Source of the DNA: Streptomyces sp. XD-27 | GTDB taxonomy: Bacteria; Actinomycetota; Actinomycetes; Streptomycetales; Streptomycetaceae | DNA length: 64,000 nucleotides | Direction: 5' to 3' | NCBI RefSeq assembly: GCF_030553055.1 | Contig: NZ_CP130713.1 | Coordinates: forward strand, 6,510,001 to 6,574,000 | Shown: piece by piece, positions 33,926 through 43,285 of the stretch | Numbering within the stretch: the stretch's first letter is position 1 | Layout of the letters: each line of letters opens with the position of its first letter | The notes under the pieces: model-generated | What the model was told of the DNA's origin: nothing | The model's database searches: none | The model's input: the letters and a program-made list of their open reading frames with translations, nothing else | Made by a program: the position numbers and the translations under genes

Positions 33926-35064
33926 AGCGCGACATCTTCACCGCGGAGCACGACGCGTTCCGCGAGACCGTCCGCACCTTCCTGGCCAAGGAGGTGCTGC
34001 CGCACCACGAGCGGTGGGAGAAGGACGGCATCGTGGACCGCGAGGCGTGGCGCGCGGCGGGCCGCCAGGGGCTGCTGGGCACCGCCGTCCCCGAGGAGTT
34101 CGGCGGCGGCGGGAGCGACGACTTCCGCTACGCCGCCGTGCTGTCGGAGGAGTTCGCGCGCGCCGGCGCCAGCGGCCTCGCCCTGGCGCTGCACAACGAC
34201 ATCATCGGCCCGTACCTCACCTCGCTCGCCACCGAGGAGCAGAAGCGGCGCTGGCTGCCCGGCTTCTGCTCGGGCGACATCGTCACCGCCATCGCCATGA
34301 CCGAGCCCGGCGCGGGCTCCGACCTCCAGGGCATCCGCACCACCGCCGAGGACCGCGGCGACCACTGGCTGCTCAACGGCTCCAAGACCTTCATCTCCAA
34401 CGGCATCCACGCCGACCTCGTGATCGTCGTGGCCAAGACCACCCCGGAGGGCGGGGCCAAGGGCCTCAGCCTGCTCGTGGTCGAGCGCGGCATGCCCGGC
34501 TTCGAGCGCGGCCGCAACCTCGACAAGATCGGCCAGAAGGCGCAGGACACCGCCGAACTGTTCTTCAACGACGTCCGCGTCCCCAAGGAGAACCTCCTCG
34601 GCGAGCTCGACGGCGGCTTCGTCCACCTGATGAACAACCTCGCCCAGGAACGGCTGTCCATCGCGGTCAGCGCCATCGCCGGGGCCGAGCGGCTGCTGGA
34701 GATCACCACCGCGTACGTCAAGGAGCGCGAGGCGTTCGGAAAGCCGCTGGCGAAGCTCCAGCACATCAGGTTCCAGATCGCCGAGATGGCCACCGAGTGC
34801 GCCGTGACCCGCACCTTCCTGGACCGCTGCATCGTGGAGCACTCGGCGGGCGGGCTGGACGCCGTCCACGCCTCGATGGCCAAGTGGTGGGCCACCGAAC
34901 TGCACAACCGGGTCGCGGACCGCTGCCTGCAACTGCACGGCGGCTACGGCTACATGGCGGAGTACCCCGTCGCCCGCGCCTTCACCGACGGCCGCATCCA
35001 GACCATCTACGGCGGCACCACCGAGATCATGAAGGAGATCATCGGCCGCTCGCTGCTGTCCTGA
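33922..35064 (+). CDS. acyl-CoA dehydrogenase
   Basis: A 380-residue flavoenzyme catalysing the first oxidation step of beta-oxidation. It has AIAMTEPGAGSDLQGIRTTA and WLLNGSKTFISNG (FAD/substrate region), LQHIRFQIAEMA, and the catalytic Glu in QTIYGGTTEIMKEIIGRSLL. The ATG overlaps the racemase stop. Chain-length preference cannot be told, but the racemase partner suggests branched substrates. Confidence 0.9.
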   Translation: MKRDIFTAEHDAFRETVRTFLAKEVLPHHERWEKDGIVDREAWRAAGRQGLLGTAVPEEFGGGGSDDFRYAAVLSEEFARAGASGLALALHNDIIGPYLTSLATEEQKRRWLPGFCSGDIVTAIAMTEPGAGSDLQGIRTTAEDRGDHWLLNGSKTFISNGIHADLVIVVAKTTPEGGAKGLSLLVVERGMPGFERGRNLDKIGQKAQDTAELFFNDVRVPKENLLGELDGGFVHLMNNLAQERLSIAVSAIAGAERLLEITTAYVKEREAFGKPLAKLQHIRFQIAEMATECAVTRTFLDRCIVEHSAGGLDAVHASMAKWWATELHNRVADRCLQLHGGYGYMAEYPVARAFTDGRIQTIYGGTTEIMKEIIGRSLLS

Positions 35065-35103
35065 CCCCCCACCCGGACCTGTGTGTCGAAAGGCTGACCG
35101 ACC

Positions 35104-36318
35104 GTGACCCCCGAAGCGTACGTATACGACGCCATCCGCACCCCGCGCGGGCGTGGCAAGGCCACTGGCTCCCTGCACGGAACGAAACCCATCGACCTGG
35201 TCGTGGGCCTGATCCACGAGATCCAGCGGCGGCTCCCGGACCTCGACCCGGCCGCCATCGACGACATCGTCCTCGGCGTCGTCAGCCCCCTCGGAGACCA
35301 GGGCTCGGACATCGCCAAGGTCGCGGCCATCGCCGCCGGCCTCCCCGACACCGTCGCGGGCGTCCAGGAGAACCGCTTCTGCGCCTCCGGCCTCGAGGCG
35401 GTCAACCTGGCGGCGGCCAAGGTGCGCTCCGGCTGGGAGGACCTCATCCTGGCGGGCGGCGTCGAGTCGATGTCGCGGGTGCGCATGGGCTCCGACGGCG
35501 GCGCCTGGTTCGCCGACCCGATGACCGCCTACGAGACCGGGTTCGTCCCCCAGGGCATCGGCGCCGACCTGATCGCCACCGTCGAGGGGTTCTCCCGCGG
35601 GGACGTCGACACCTTCGCCGCGCTGTCCCAGGAGCGGGCCGCCGAGGCGTGGAAGGACGGGCGGTTCGACCGGTCCGTCGTCCCCGTCCGCGACCGCAAC
35701 GGCCTGGTCGTCCTCGACCGTGACGAGCACATCCGGCCCGGCACCACCGCCGAGACCCTGGCCTCCCTCAAGCCGTCGTTCGCCGCGATCGGCGAGGCGG
35801 GCGGCTTCGACGCCGTCGCGCTGCAGAAGTACCACTGGGTCGAGGCCATCGACCACGTCCACCACGCCGGCAACTCCTCCGGCATGGTCGACGGCGCGGC
35901 GCTGGTCGCCATCGGAAGCGCCGAGGCCGGGGCCCGCTTCGGGCTCACCCCCCGTGCCCGGATCGTCTCCGCCGCCGTCTCCGGGGCCGACCCCACGATC
36001 ATGCTCACCGGGCCCGCCCCCGCCTGCCGCAAGGCCCTGGCCAAGGCCGGGCTGACCATCGACGACATCGACCTGGTCGAGATCAACGAGGCGTTCGCCG
36101 CCGTCGTGCTGCGCTTCGTCAAGGACATGGGGCTGAGCCTGGACAAGGTCAACGTCAACGGCGGGGCGATCGCCATGGGCCATCCGCTGGGCGCCACCGG
36201 CGCGATGCTGGTGGGCACGCTCGTCGACGAACTGGAGCGCCAGGACAAGCGGTTCGGCCTGGTGACCCTGTGCGTCGGCGGCGGCATGGGCATCGCGACC
36301 GTCATCGAACGTCTCTGA
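35104..36318 (+). CDS. acetyl-CoA C-acyltransferase (thiolase)
   Basis: A 404-residue thiolase of FadA type. The acyl-enzyme Cys is in [47 protein letters not shown] (catalytic His) and [14 protein letters not shown] (second Cys) are in the usual order. It cleaves 3-ketoacyl-CoA with CoA to release acetyl- or propionyl-CoA. GTG 35104 starts 39 bases after the dehydrogenase stop, behind AAGG. Confidence 0.92.
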   Translation: MTPEAYVYDAIRTPRGRGKATGSLHGTKPIDLVVGLIHEIQRRLPDLDPAAIDDIVLGVVSPLGDQGSDIAKVAAIAAGLPDTVAGVQENRFCASGLEAVNLAAAKVRSGWEDLILAGGVESMSRVRMGSDGGAWFADPMTAYETGFVPQGIGADLIATVEGFSRGDVDTFAALSQERAAEAWKDGRFDRSVVPVRDRNGLVVLDRDEHIRPGTTAETLASLKPSFAAIGEAGGFDAVALQKYHWVEAIDHVHHAGNSSGMVDGAALVAIGSAEAGARFGLTPRARIVSAAVSGADPTIMLTGPAPACRKALAKAGLTIDDIDLVEINEAFAAVVLRFVKDMGLSLDKVNVNGGAIAMGHPLGATGAMLVGTLVDELERQDKRFGLVTLCVGGGMGIATVIERL

Positions 36319-36347
36319 CCGTCCCTTCCCTTACGGAGCAGCAGAAC

Positions 36348-38543
36348 ATGAGCGAGACCCCCGCAGGCGAGACCCCCGAAGCGCCGGCCATCCGCTGGGA
36401 ACAGGACGAGACCGGCGTCGTCACCCTCGTCCTGGACGACCCCGGACAGTCGGCCAACACCATGAACGCCGCGTTCAAGGACGCCCTCGCCGCCGTCGCC
36501 GACCGCGCCGAGGCGGAGCGGGAGACCATCCGCGGCATCATCGTCACCTCCGCCAAGAAGACGTTCTTCGCGGGCGGCGACCTCAAGGACATGATCAAGA
36601 TCGGGCCCGCCGAGGCCCAGCAGGCGTTCGATGCCGGCATGGACATCAAGCGCGACCTGCGCCGCATCGAGACGCTCGGCAAGCCGGTCGTGGCCGCCAT
36701 CAACGGCGCCGCTCTCGGCGGCGGTTACGAGATCGCCCTCGCCTGCCACCACCGCGTCGCCCTCGACGCGCCCGGCTCGAAGATCGGCCTGCCCGAGGTC
36801 ACCCTCGGGCTGCTGCCCGCCGGGGGCGGCGTGACCCGTACGGTGCGGCTGCTCGGCATCACCGACGCGCTGCTCAAGGTGCTGCTCCAAGGCACCCAGT
36901 ACCCGCCGCGCCGCGCCCTCGCCGAAGGACTGGTGCACGAGGTCGCCGAGTCGGAGGAGGAGATGCTCGCCGCGGCGCGCGCCTTCATCGACGCGCACCC
37001 GGAGTCCCGGCAGCCGTGGGACGAGAAGGGCTACAAGATCCCCGGCGGCACCCCGGCGCACCCGAAGTTCGCGGCCAACCTCCCGGCCTTCCCCGCCACC
37101 CTGCGCAAGCAGCTGGCCGGGGCGCCCTACCCGGCGCCCCGCAACATCCTGGCGGCCGCCGTCGAGGGCGCCCAGGTGGACTTCGAGACCGCGCAGGTCA
37201 TCGAGGCGCGCTACTTCACCGAGCTGGTGACCGGCCGGATCGCCAAGAACATGATCCAGGCCTTCTTCTTCGACCTCCAGGCGGTCAACGCGGGCCGCAG
37301 CAGGCCCCACGGCGTCGAGCCGCGCCAGGTGCGCAAGGTCGCCGTGCTGGGCGCCGGCATGATGGGCGCGGGGATCGCCTACGCCTGCGCCAAGGCCGGC
37401 ATCGAGGTGGTCTTGAAGGACGTCTCCGCCGAGGCGGCCGCCAAGGGCAAGGCGTACTCCGAAGGGCTGCTGGCCAAGGCGCTCGCCAAGGGCCGCACCA
37501 CCGAGGCGAAGCGCGACGCGCTGCTGGCCCGCATCACGCCCACCGCCGACGCCGCCGACCTGGCGGGCTGCGACGCGGTCATCGAGGCGGTCTTCGAGGA
37601 CACCGCGCTCAAGCACAAGGTGTTCCAGGAGATCGAGGGCATCGTCGCGCCGGACGCCCTGCTGTGCTCCAACACCTCCACCCTGCCGATCACCGCGCTC
37701 GCCGAAGGCGTCGAGCGGCGGGCCGACTTCATCGGACTGCACTTCTTCTCGCCCGTCGACAAGATGCCGCTGGTGGAGATCATCAAGGGCGAGCGGACCG
37801 GCGAGGAGGCGCTGGCCCGCGCCTTCGACCTCGTACGCCAGATCCGCAAGACCCCGATCGTCGTGGGCGACTCGCGCGGCTTCTTCACCTCCCGCGTCAT
37901 CGGCCAGTTCATCAACGAGGGCGTGGCGATGGTGGGGGAGGGCCTCGACCCCGTCTCCGTGGAGCAGGCCGCCGCCCAGGCCGGCTACCCCGCCAAGGTG
38001 CTGTCCCTGATGGACGAGCTGACCCTCACCCTGCCGCGCAAGATCCGCGCCGAGACGCGGCGCGCCGTGGAGGAGGCGGGCGGCAGCTGGACGGAACACC
38101 CGGCGGACGCCGTGATCGACCGGATGGTCGACGAGTTCGGGCGGCCGGGCCGCGGCGCCGGCGCGGGCTTCTACGAGTACGGCGCGGACGGCCGGCGGAC
38201 CCGGCTGTGGCCGGGACTGCGCGAGCACTTCACCACCACGGGCGCGGCCATCCCGTTCCAGGACATGAAGGAGCGGATGCTCTTCGCCGAGGCGCTCGAC
38301 TCGGTGCGGTGCCTGGAGGAGGGCGTGCTCACCTCCGTCGCGGACGCCAACATCGGCTCGATCCTGGGGATCGGCTTCCCGGGCTGGACGGGAGGCGTGC
38401 TCCAGTACATCAACGGCTATGACGGAGGTCTGCCCGGCTTCGTGGCCCGCGCCCGCGAGCTCCAGGCGGCGTACGGAGACCGGTTCGCGCCCCCGGCGCT
38501 GCTGCTGGAGAAGGCGGAGCGGGGCGAGACGTTCCACGACTGA
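36348..38543 (+). CDS. FadB-type enoyl-CoA hydratase/3-hydroxyacyl-CoA dehydrogenase
   Basis: A 731-residue bifunctional enzyme. The N-terminal crotonase domain (about residues 15-290) has [13 protein letters not shown] and [18 protein letters not shown]. The dehydrogenase follows with NAD site [21 protein letters not shown], then [19 protein letters not shown] and a C-terminal domain with [13 protein letters not shown]. It performs hydration and NAD-dependent oxidation between the dehydrogenase and thiolase steps. ATG 36348 has GGAG 9 bases upstream and 29 bases separate it from the thiolase. Confidence 0.92.
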   Translation: MSETPAGETPEAPAIRWEQDETGVVTLVLDDPGQSANTMNAAFKDALAAVADRAEAERETIRGIIVTSAKKTFFAGGDLKDMIKIGPAEAQQAFDAGMDIKRDLRRIETLGKPVVAAINGAALGGGYEIALACHHRVALDAPGSKIGLPEVTLGLLPAGGGVTRTVRLLGITDALLKVLLQGTQYPPRRALAEGLVHEVAESEEEMLAAARAFIDAHPESRQPWDEKGYKIPGGTPAHPKFAANLPAFPATLRKQLAGAPYPAPRNILAAAVEGAQVDFETAQVIEARYFTELVTGRIAKNMIQAFFFDLQAVNAGRSRPHGVEPRQVRKVAVLGAGMMGAGIAYACAKAGIEVVLKDVSAEAAAKGKAYSEGLLAKALAKGRTTEAKRDALLARITPTADAADLAGCDAVIEAVFEDTALKHKVFQEIEGIVAPDALLCSNTSTLPITALAEGVERRADFIGLHFFSPVDKMPLVEIIKGERTGEEALARAFDLVRQIRKTPIVVGDSRGFFTSRVIGQFINEGVAMVGEGLDPVSVEQAAAQAGYPAKVLSLMDELTLTLPRKIRAETRRAVEEAGGSWTEHPADAVIDRMVDEFGRPGRGAGAGFYEYGADGRRTRLWPGLREHFTTTGAAIPFQDMKERMLFAEALDSVRCLEEGVLTSVADANIGSILGIGFPGWTGGVLQYINGYDGGLPGFVARARELQAAYGDRFAPPALLLEKAERGETFHD

Positions 38544-38581
38544 TCCGCCGCGGTCGGCACGCAGGCAGCCGCGGGCCCGGT

Positions 38582-39286
38582 TCAGCCCTCGCCGAACCAG
38601 GCCCGCAGCTCCTCCTTCATCGACCGCTGGAAGGCGATCACCAGGGCCTGCACCACCAGCGGGTGCATATGGGCCGAGAGTGCCTTGATGGCCTCCACCT
38701 CCTCGCCCCCGACCTCGTCCCGGAAGAGCCGGCTGAGCTCGCGGGCCGCCGACCGGGTGTGCTCCTGCACCACCGCGTGCGCGGCCAGGATCGACTCCAG
38801 CGCGATCGGCACGTCCAGCAGCCGCACCCCCAGGTGCAGGGTCGCCGGGTCGATGCGGAAGACATCCGGGTCGTCGGTGCGCTCCAGCATGCCCATCGCT
38901 GCCAGCCGGTCGACGTCCTCCTCCACCAGCTCCCGCCCGGCCCGCCGCGCGAGCTGCTCGCGGGTCGCGTCCTGCGGCGCCTCCGGCGCCCACGAGGCGA
39001 CCAGCGCCCGGTGGATGGCCAGGTCGTCGGCGCTCAGATCCGCCGGAAGCCGGTGCAGATAGCGCTCGATGGCGGCCAGGGTCATCCCGTGGTGCTGGAG
39101 CTCCTCGATCAGCGCCAGCCGGGACAGGTGCTCGGGCCCGTAGCGGCCGACGCGGCGGGGGCCGATCTCGGGGGGCGGCAGCAGCCCCCGGGTGCTGTAG
39201 AACCGCACGGTACGGACGGTCACCCCGGCCCGGGCCGCCAGCTCGTCGACGGTGAGGGTCGTCGGTTCCCCGGTCTCCGCGCTCAT
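38582..39286 (-). CDS. MerR-family regulator facing the beta-oxidation operon
   Basis: A 234-residue protein. The MerR winged helix is [29 protein letters not shown] with a tyrosine-rich wing ([14 protein letters not shown]), and a long helical C-terminal domain replaces the short metal-binding tail of classical MerR. Such regulators commonly accompany fatty-acid operons in Streptomyces and may bind acyl-CoA, though that is not visible here. It converges with the FadB gene, 38 bases apart. Start ATG 39286 has GAGG upstream. Confidence 0.85.
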   Translation of the reverse strand: MSAETGEPTTLTVDELAARAGVTVRTVRFYSTRGLLPPPEIGPRRVGRYGPEHLSRLALIEELQHHGMTLAAIERYLHRLPADLSADDLAIHRALVASWAPEAPQDATREQLARRAGRELVEEDVDRLAAMGMLERTDDPDVFRIDPATLHLGVRLLDVPIALESILAAHAVVQEHTRSAARELSRLFRDEVGGEEVEAIKALSAHMHPLVVQALVIAFQRSMKEELRAWFGEG

Positions 39287-39412
39287 CGGCCGCGCCTCAC
39301 TCTCCGCTCTGCTCCCGATGGTCCAACAGTATTGCTGTCTCACCGGCGCTGCGAAACCCCTGGTCAACGAGATACCGGCCGCAGCGGGCCGCCGGCGATA
39401 GCCTCGGTCGAC

Positions 39413-39814
39413 ATGGCGGAACCCCTCTACTACGTCGACCGCTCGGACATTCGCGAGGGCAGGCTCGCGGAGGTCAGGAACGGGATGCGCGACCTGGCCG
39501 CGTTCGTCGAGTCGCGCGAGCCGCGGCTGATCGCGTATCACTTCTTCATCGACGAGTCGGAGGCCACGATGACCGTGGTGGCCGTCCATCCCGACTCGGC
39601 GTCGATGGAGCTCCACCTGGAGCTCGGCGGCCCGAGGTTCCGCGCGTTCGCCGCGCTGATCCGCATGAGAGCCATCGACGTCTACGGACGGCCGAGCCCG
39701 GCGGTCGTGGACCGGCTCCGTCAGAAGGCCGAGATGCTCGGCGGGGGCACCGTCACCCTCCACACGCCGCAGGCGGGCTTCAGCCGATGGCAGGCGCGCC
39801 GGGACACCGCCTGA
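39413..39814 (+). CDS. hypothetical protein, 133 residues
   Basis: The product (MAEPLYYVDRSDIREGRLAEVR) has the layout of a dimeric alpha-beta-barrel, ABM-like domain: DLAAFVESREPRLIAYHFFIDESEATMTVV, then LELGGPRFRAFAALI. No catalytic residues are apparent. It is divergent from the MerR gene and ends just before the DUF2236 gene. Confidence 0.72.
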   Translation: MAEPLYYVDRSDIREGRLAEVRNGMRDLAAFVESREPRLIAYHFFIDESEATMTVVAVHPDSASMELHLELGGPRFRAFAALIRMRAIDVYGRPSPAVVDRLRQKAEMLGGGTVTLHTPQAGFSRWQARRDTA

Positions 39815-39852
39815 GGAACCGCACGGCGGGCGGGAGGCGCGACAATGCGGCC

Positions 39853-40689
39853 ATGGGGTACCACACGCCCACCGGGCCCGTATGGCGCTACTTCGGGGAT
39901 CTTCGCTGCATGCTCGTCGCCCCGCAACTGCTGGTGCTGCAGGTCGCCCACCCCGTCGTCGGAGCGGGGGTGGAGGATTACTCGGCGTTCCGGACCCAGT
40001 CCTGGCGGCGGCTGTGGGAGACCCTGCTGTCGCTGAACACGGTGATCTACGGAGGGGAGCGGGCCGCCGAGGCCGAGACGGCGCGGTTGCGCGCGCTGCA
40101 CGCGCGCTTCACCGGCACCGACGCCCGCGGGCGGCCCTACCGCGCGCTCGACCCCGAGGCGTACCACTGGGTGCACGCCACCCTCGTCATGGGAGCGGTC
40201 GAGGCCCACGAGCGCTTCGGCAGGCCCTTCGGACCGGCGCTGACGGAGGCGTACTACCGCGAGATGCGGGGCGTCGGGCGGCTGTGGGGGCTGGCGGAGC
40301 GGGACATGCCGGCCGACTGGGCCGCGTTCCGCGCGTACTACGACGACATGGTGGCGCGGCGACTGGAGCCGAACGCCTCCGTCCAGGACCTGCTGGACGT
40401 CCTGCGGCACCCCGCGAAGCCGCCCGTGCGGTGGGTCCCCGCCGCGCTGTGGCGACCGGTGGCCGACGCTCTGGGCCGCGGCACGCTGCTGGTCACCGCC
40501 GGGATGCTGCCCGCCCCGCTGCGCGAGCGCTTCGGGCTGGCCTGGACGCCGCGCCAGGAGCGGACGCTGCGGCGGTTCGCGCGGGCGGTCCGGGTGGGCA
40601 TGGCGGTGGTGCCGCCGCCCCTGCGGATCGCGCACGCGCGCGCCCTGGCGTGGTGGAACGTACGGCGGCGCGCCGGAGCCCGCCCGTGA
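39853..40689 (+). CDS. DUF2236/MpaB-family oxygenase-like protein
   Basis: A 278-residue protein of the family that includes the fungal MpaB and the latex-clearing protein fold. Features include VAPQLLVLQVAHPVVGAGV with the conserved His, AYHWVHATLVMGAVEAHERFG with a His that could bind heme, and a C-terminal FARAVRVGMAVVPPPLRIAHARA. Family members are thought to be heme-dependent oxygenases, but activity here is inferred. ATG 39853 overlaps no neighbour. Confidence 0.8.
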   Translation: MGYHTPTGPVWRYFGDLRCMLVAPQLLVLQVAHPVVGAGVEDYSAFRTQSWRRLWETLLSLNTVIYGGERAAEAETARLRALHARFTGTDARGRPYRALDPEAYHWVHATLVMGAVEAHERFGRPFGPALTEAYYREMRGVGRLWGLAERDMPADWAAFRAYYDDMVARRLEPNASVQDLLDVLRHPAKPPVRWVPAALWRPVADALGRGTLLVTAGMLPAPLRERFGLAWTPRQERTLRRFARAVRVGMAVVPPPLRIAHARALAWWNVRRRAGARP

Positions 40690-40740
40690 CCGGCGGACGG
40701 CAGCCGGTCGCGGGCGGGCTCAAGGCCGAGGGCCCGGGGC

Positions 40741-42249
40741 TCAGTGCCCGTGCTCGTCCTCGTGGTCGTGCACCGTGTTCGTGGCCTGGATCTTCTGCCA
40801 CGACTTCGGCGCCGCGGGCTTGCTCTTCGCGCCGATGGCCGCCTTCCGGGCGGTGGGCGCGGCCGGCTTGGACGGGGTGAACAGCCAGGTGTCGAAGAGC
40901 GCCGAGAGCTCCTTGCCGGTCGCCTTCTCGGCGAACGTCACGAAGTCCTGGACCGAGGCGTTGCCGTACCGGTTCGCCGTCGGCCACTCCTTGAGCAGCG
41001 GGAAGAAGGCCTTGTCGCCTATCTCGTTGCGCAGCGCCTGCAGCGCGATCGCGCCCCGGTCGTACACGGCGATGTGGAACTGGTTGTCCGGGCCCGGGTC
41101 GCCCGGCTTGACCTTCCAGAACGGATCGTCGGCCCCGTACTTGGCGTACGCGAAGTCCGCCAGCTCCTGCGCGGTGCCCTCGCCCTCCTTCTCCGACCAC
41201 AGCCACTGGGCGTAGCGGGCGAAGCCCTCGTTGACCCAGATGTCGCGCCAGTCCTTCACGGAGACGCTGTCGCCGTACCACTGGTGGGCCAGCTCGTGGA
41301 CGACGAGGGAGGCGTTGGCGCCGTTGCTGAACCCCTTCGGGCTGTAGAAGACCCGGGTCTGGGTCTCCAGCGCAAAGCCGGTCGGCACGTTCGGCACATA
41401 GCCGCCCAGCGCGGTGAACGGATACGGGCCGAACACCTCGCTCAGCCAGTCGGCGATCTCACCCGTCCGCTCGACGCTGGCCCGCGCCGCGCCCGCGTTC
41501 TCGCCGAGGTCCTTGCTGTAGGCGTTGATGACGGGCAGCCCGTTGGCGGTGGTGTCGGTGGTGATGTCGAACTTGCCCACCGCGAGCGTCGCCAGGTAGG
41601 TGGCCTGCGGCTTGGCGGCCCGCCAGTTGTACCGGGTCCAGCCGCCCGCCTGCGGAGAGGTCGACTGCAAGGTGCCGTTGCTGATCGCCTGGGTGCCCTC
41701 GGGAACCAGGACCGAGACGTCGTACGTGGCCTTGTCCAGCGGGTGGTCGTTGCTCGGGAACCACCAGGCGGCCGACTCCGGCTCGCCCGCCGCCACGCCG
41801 CCGTCCGGCGTGCGCAGCCACGCGGTGAACCCGTCGACCTGCACGGCGGACGGCGTCCCGCTGTAGCGGACGACCACGGTGAACGGCTTGCCCTTGTCCA
41901 ACTGGGCGGCGGGGGTGATCTCCAGCTCGTGGCTGCCGGTCGCCTTGAAGTCCGCCTTCTTGCCGCCCACCAGCACCGAGCTCACATCGAGCGCGAAGTC
42001 CAGGTTGAAACGCGTCAGATCCTGCGTGGCGGAGGCCAGGATCGTCGCGGTGCCCTCCAACCGGTCGGTCTTCGGCTGGTACTTCAGCCTCAGGTTGTAG
42101 TGGGAGACGTCGTAACCGCCGTTCCCGTAGGTGGGGTAGTAGGAGTCCCCGATGCCCGGTGCACCCGGGCCCGGCTCGGCCGCGGACGCCGGGATCACCA
42201 GCAGCAGGCTGGCCGCGGCCGCCGTCGGGACGATGAGTCTGTGACGCAC
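40741..42249 (-). CDS. secreted M1-family metallopeptidase
   Basis: A 502-residue exported aminopeptidase-like enzyme. GTG 42249 has GGAGG 6 bases upstream. The signal peptide LIVPTAAAASLLLVIPASAA is followed by the M1 beta domain and the zinc site HELAHQWYGD, with Glu in the downstream IWVNEGFARY (HExxH-18-E). The exopeptidase GAMEN motif is replaced by FALETQTRVF, as in a secreted actinomycete subgroup. The C-terminus ends in a basic linker and a His-rich tail (HDHEDEHGH) that could bind metal. Confidence 0.9.
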   Translation of the reverse strand: MRHRLIVPTAAAASLLLVIPASAAEPGPGAPGIGDSYYPTYGNGGYDVSHYNLRLKYQPKTDRLEGTATILASATQDLTRFNLDFALDVSSVLVGGKKADFKATGSHELEITPAAQLDKGKPFTVVVRYSGTPSAVQVDGFTAWLRTPDGGVAAGEPESAAWWFPSNDHPLDKATYDVSVLVPEGTQAISNGTLQSTSPQAGGWTRYNWRAAKPQATYLATLAVGKFDITTDTTANGLPVINAYSKDLGENAGAARASVERTGEIADWLSEVFGPYPFTALGGYVPNVPTGFALETQTRVFYSPKGFSNGANASLVVHELAHQWYGDSVSVKDWRDIWVNEGFARYAQWLWSEKEGEGTAQELADFAYAKYGADDPFWKVKPGDPGPDNQFHIAVYDRGAIALQALRNEIGDKAFFPLLKEWPTANRYGNASVQDFVTFAEKATGKELSALFDTWLFTPSKPAAPTARKAAIGAKSKPAAPKSWQKIQATNTVHDHEDEHGH

Positions 42250-42517
42250 GAGTCCTCCAACTCGTAGGGGAGAACGATCACTCGGGACTCTATGTACTCA
42301 CTGGGAGCCATGGTGTCCACGGGGCGAGGCTGTCATGTGTTCGACATCGTGTCGACATCATTCGACATCAACCGGCATCAGCCGCCGTCCCGCGTGCAGT
42401 TCCCCGCGCTTGACGATTCGCGAGACCTGCCGGTGCGACTCCCCGTAGTGTGACCCGCGCCTCCCCCTCTTCTCATCCGCTCATCGCACTCGCCCTACGA
42501 AAGGAACGACTCCTCCC
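42250..42517. promoter_or_regulatory. divergent intergenic region with TCGACATC repeats
   Basis: This gap separates the M1 peptidase from the acidic protein gene. TCGACATC recurs three times (42341, 42352, 42362), and the first forms a dyad TCGACA-TCG-TGTCGA at 42341-42355. The spacing of about one helical turn between copies suggests a protein-binding array, but no regulator can be named. Confidence 0.45.
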
Positions 42518-43129
42518 TTGGACGAGAACACCCCTGCCCCTGGCCAGCAGCCACCCGTCCCCGCCTGGTCGCCCACCGTCTCCGTCCCCGTCCCCGCGGT
42601 GTCCGGGCACCCGGCTCCCGACCCCTCGGGCAAGCCGCCCGGCCGCCTGCCGGGCTCGCGCCGTACCCGCCTGATCGCCCTCGCCGCCGCCGTCGCCCTC
42701 GCGGGCGGAGCGGGGATCGGCTGGTACGTCCTCGCCGACGACGAAGACCTCATGAGCCACGTCGAGATCAGCGGCGGAAAGCAGGTGACCGGCGACGACA
42801 CCGAAGACGAGGACTGCGACGACTACGACGAGTACACCTACAACGACTGCGACAGCGAGGACGACTCCGACGACGACACCTACGAGTTCATCTACAAGGT
42901 CACCAACAAGGGCGACGGACCCGCCAACTACACCGCGATCATCAACGCCTTCGACAAGGACGGCGACTACATAGGCCAGACGTACATTCTCGTCGGACAC
43001 CTCAAGCCCGGAAAGTCGGAAGCCGACACCGAGGAGCTCAGCTCCTACAGCATGGAAGACGACAACGAGGTGGCGGACATCGCGACCGTCAAGCTCGCCC
43101 ACGTCGAACGCACCGCTCTCGCGAACTGA
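42518..43129 (+). CDS. membrane-anchored protein with an acidic extracytoplasmic stretch
   Basis: TTG 42518 starts a 203-residue protein with a Pro-rich cytoplasmic head of about 48 residues, a basic RRTR, one membrane helix (LIALAAAVALAGGAGIGWYVL) and an outside domain. That domain begins with an Asp/Glu-rich stretch with two Cys (near GDDTEDEDCDDYDEYTYNDC) and ends in a small beta-fold like FxxE/DUF4352-type lipoprotein domains (YKVTNKGDGPANYTAIINAF). The function is unknown; the acid run could bind calcium. Confidence 0.75.
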   Translation: MDENTPAPGQQPPVPAWSPTVSVPVPAVSGHPAPDPSGKPPGRLPGSRRTRLIALAAAVALAGGAGIGWYVLADDEDLMSHVEISGGKQVTGDDTEDEDCDDYDEYTYNDCDSEDDSDDDTYEFIYKVTNKGDGPANYTAIINAFDKDGDYIGQTYILVGHLKPGKSEADTEELSSYSMEDDNEVADIATVKLAHVERTALAN

Positions 43130-43285
43130 CCGTTCGCCACCGGTCCTTCGCCACTGACCCTTCACTCTCCGGGATTCGCGGTCCGCGACCGGCCACTCCG
43201 GCCCCTGCCGACTTCCCCGGCGGGGGCATCTCATTTGCCGACAGCCCCCTTCTGCTGACGAGTTGACTCGCGCTAACGTCCGGCC

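Noticed and set aside
33532..38993. two very long minus-strand frames (883 and 1154 residues)
   Set aside because: Antisense to the beta-oxidation operon, whose thiolase, FadB and dehydrogenase reading frames are unmistakable.
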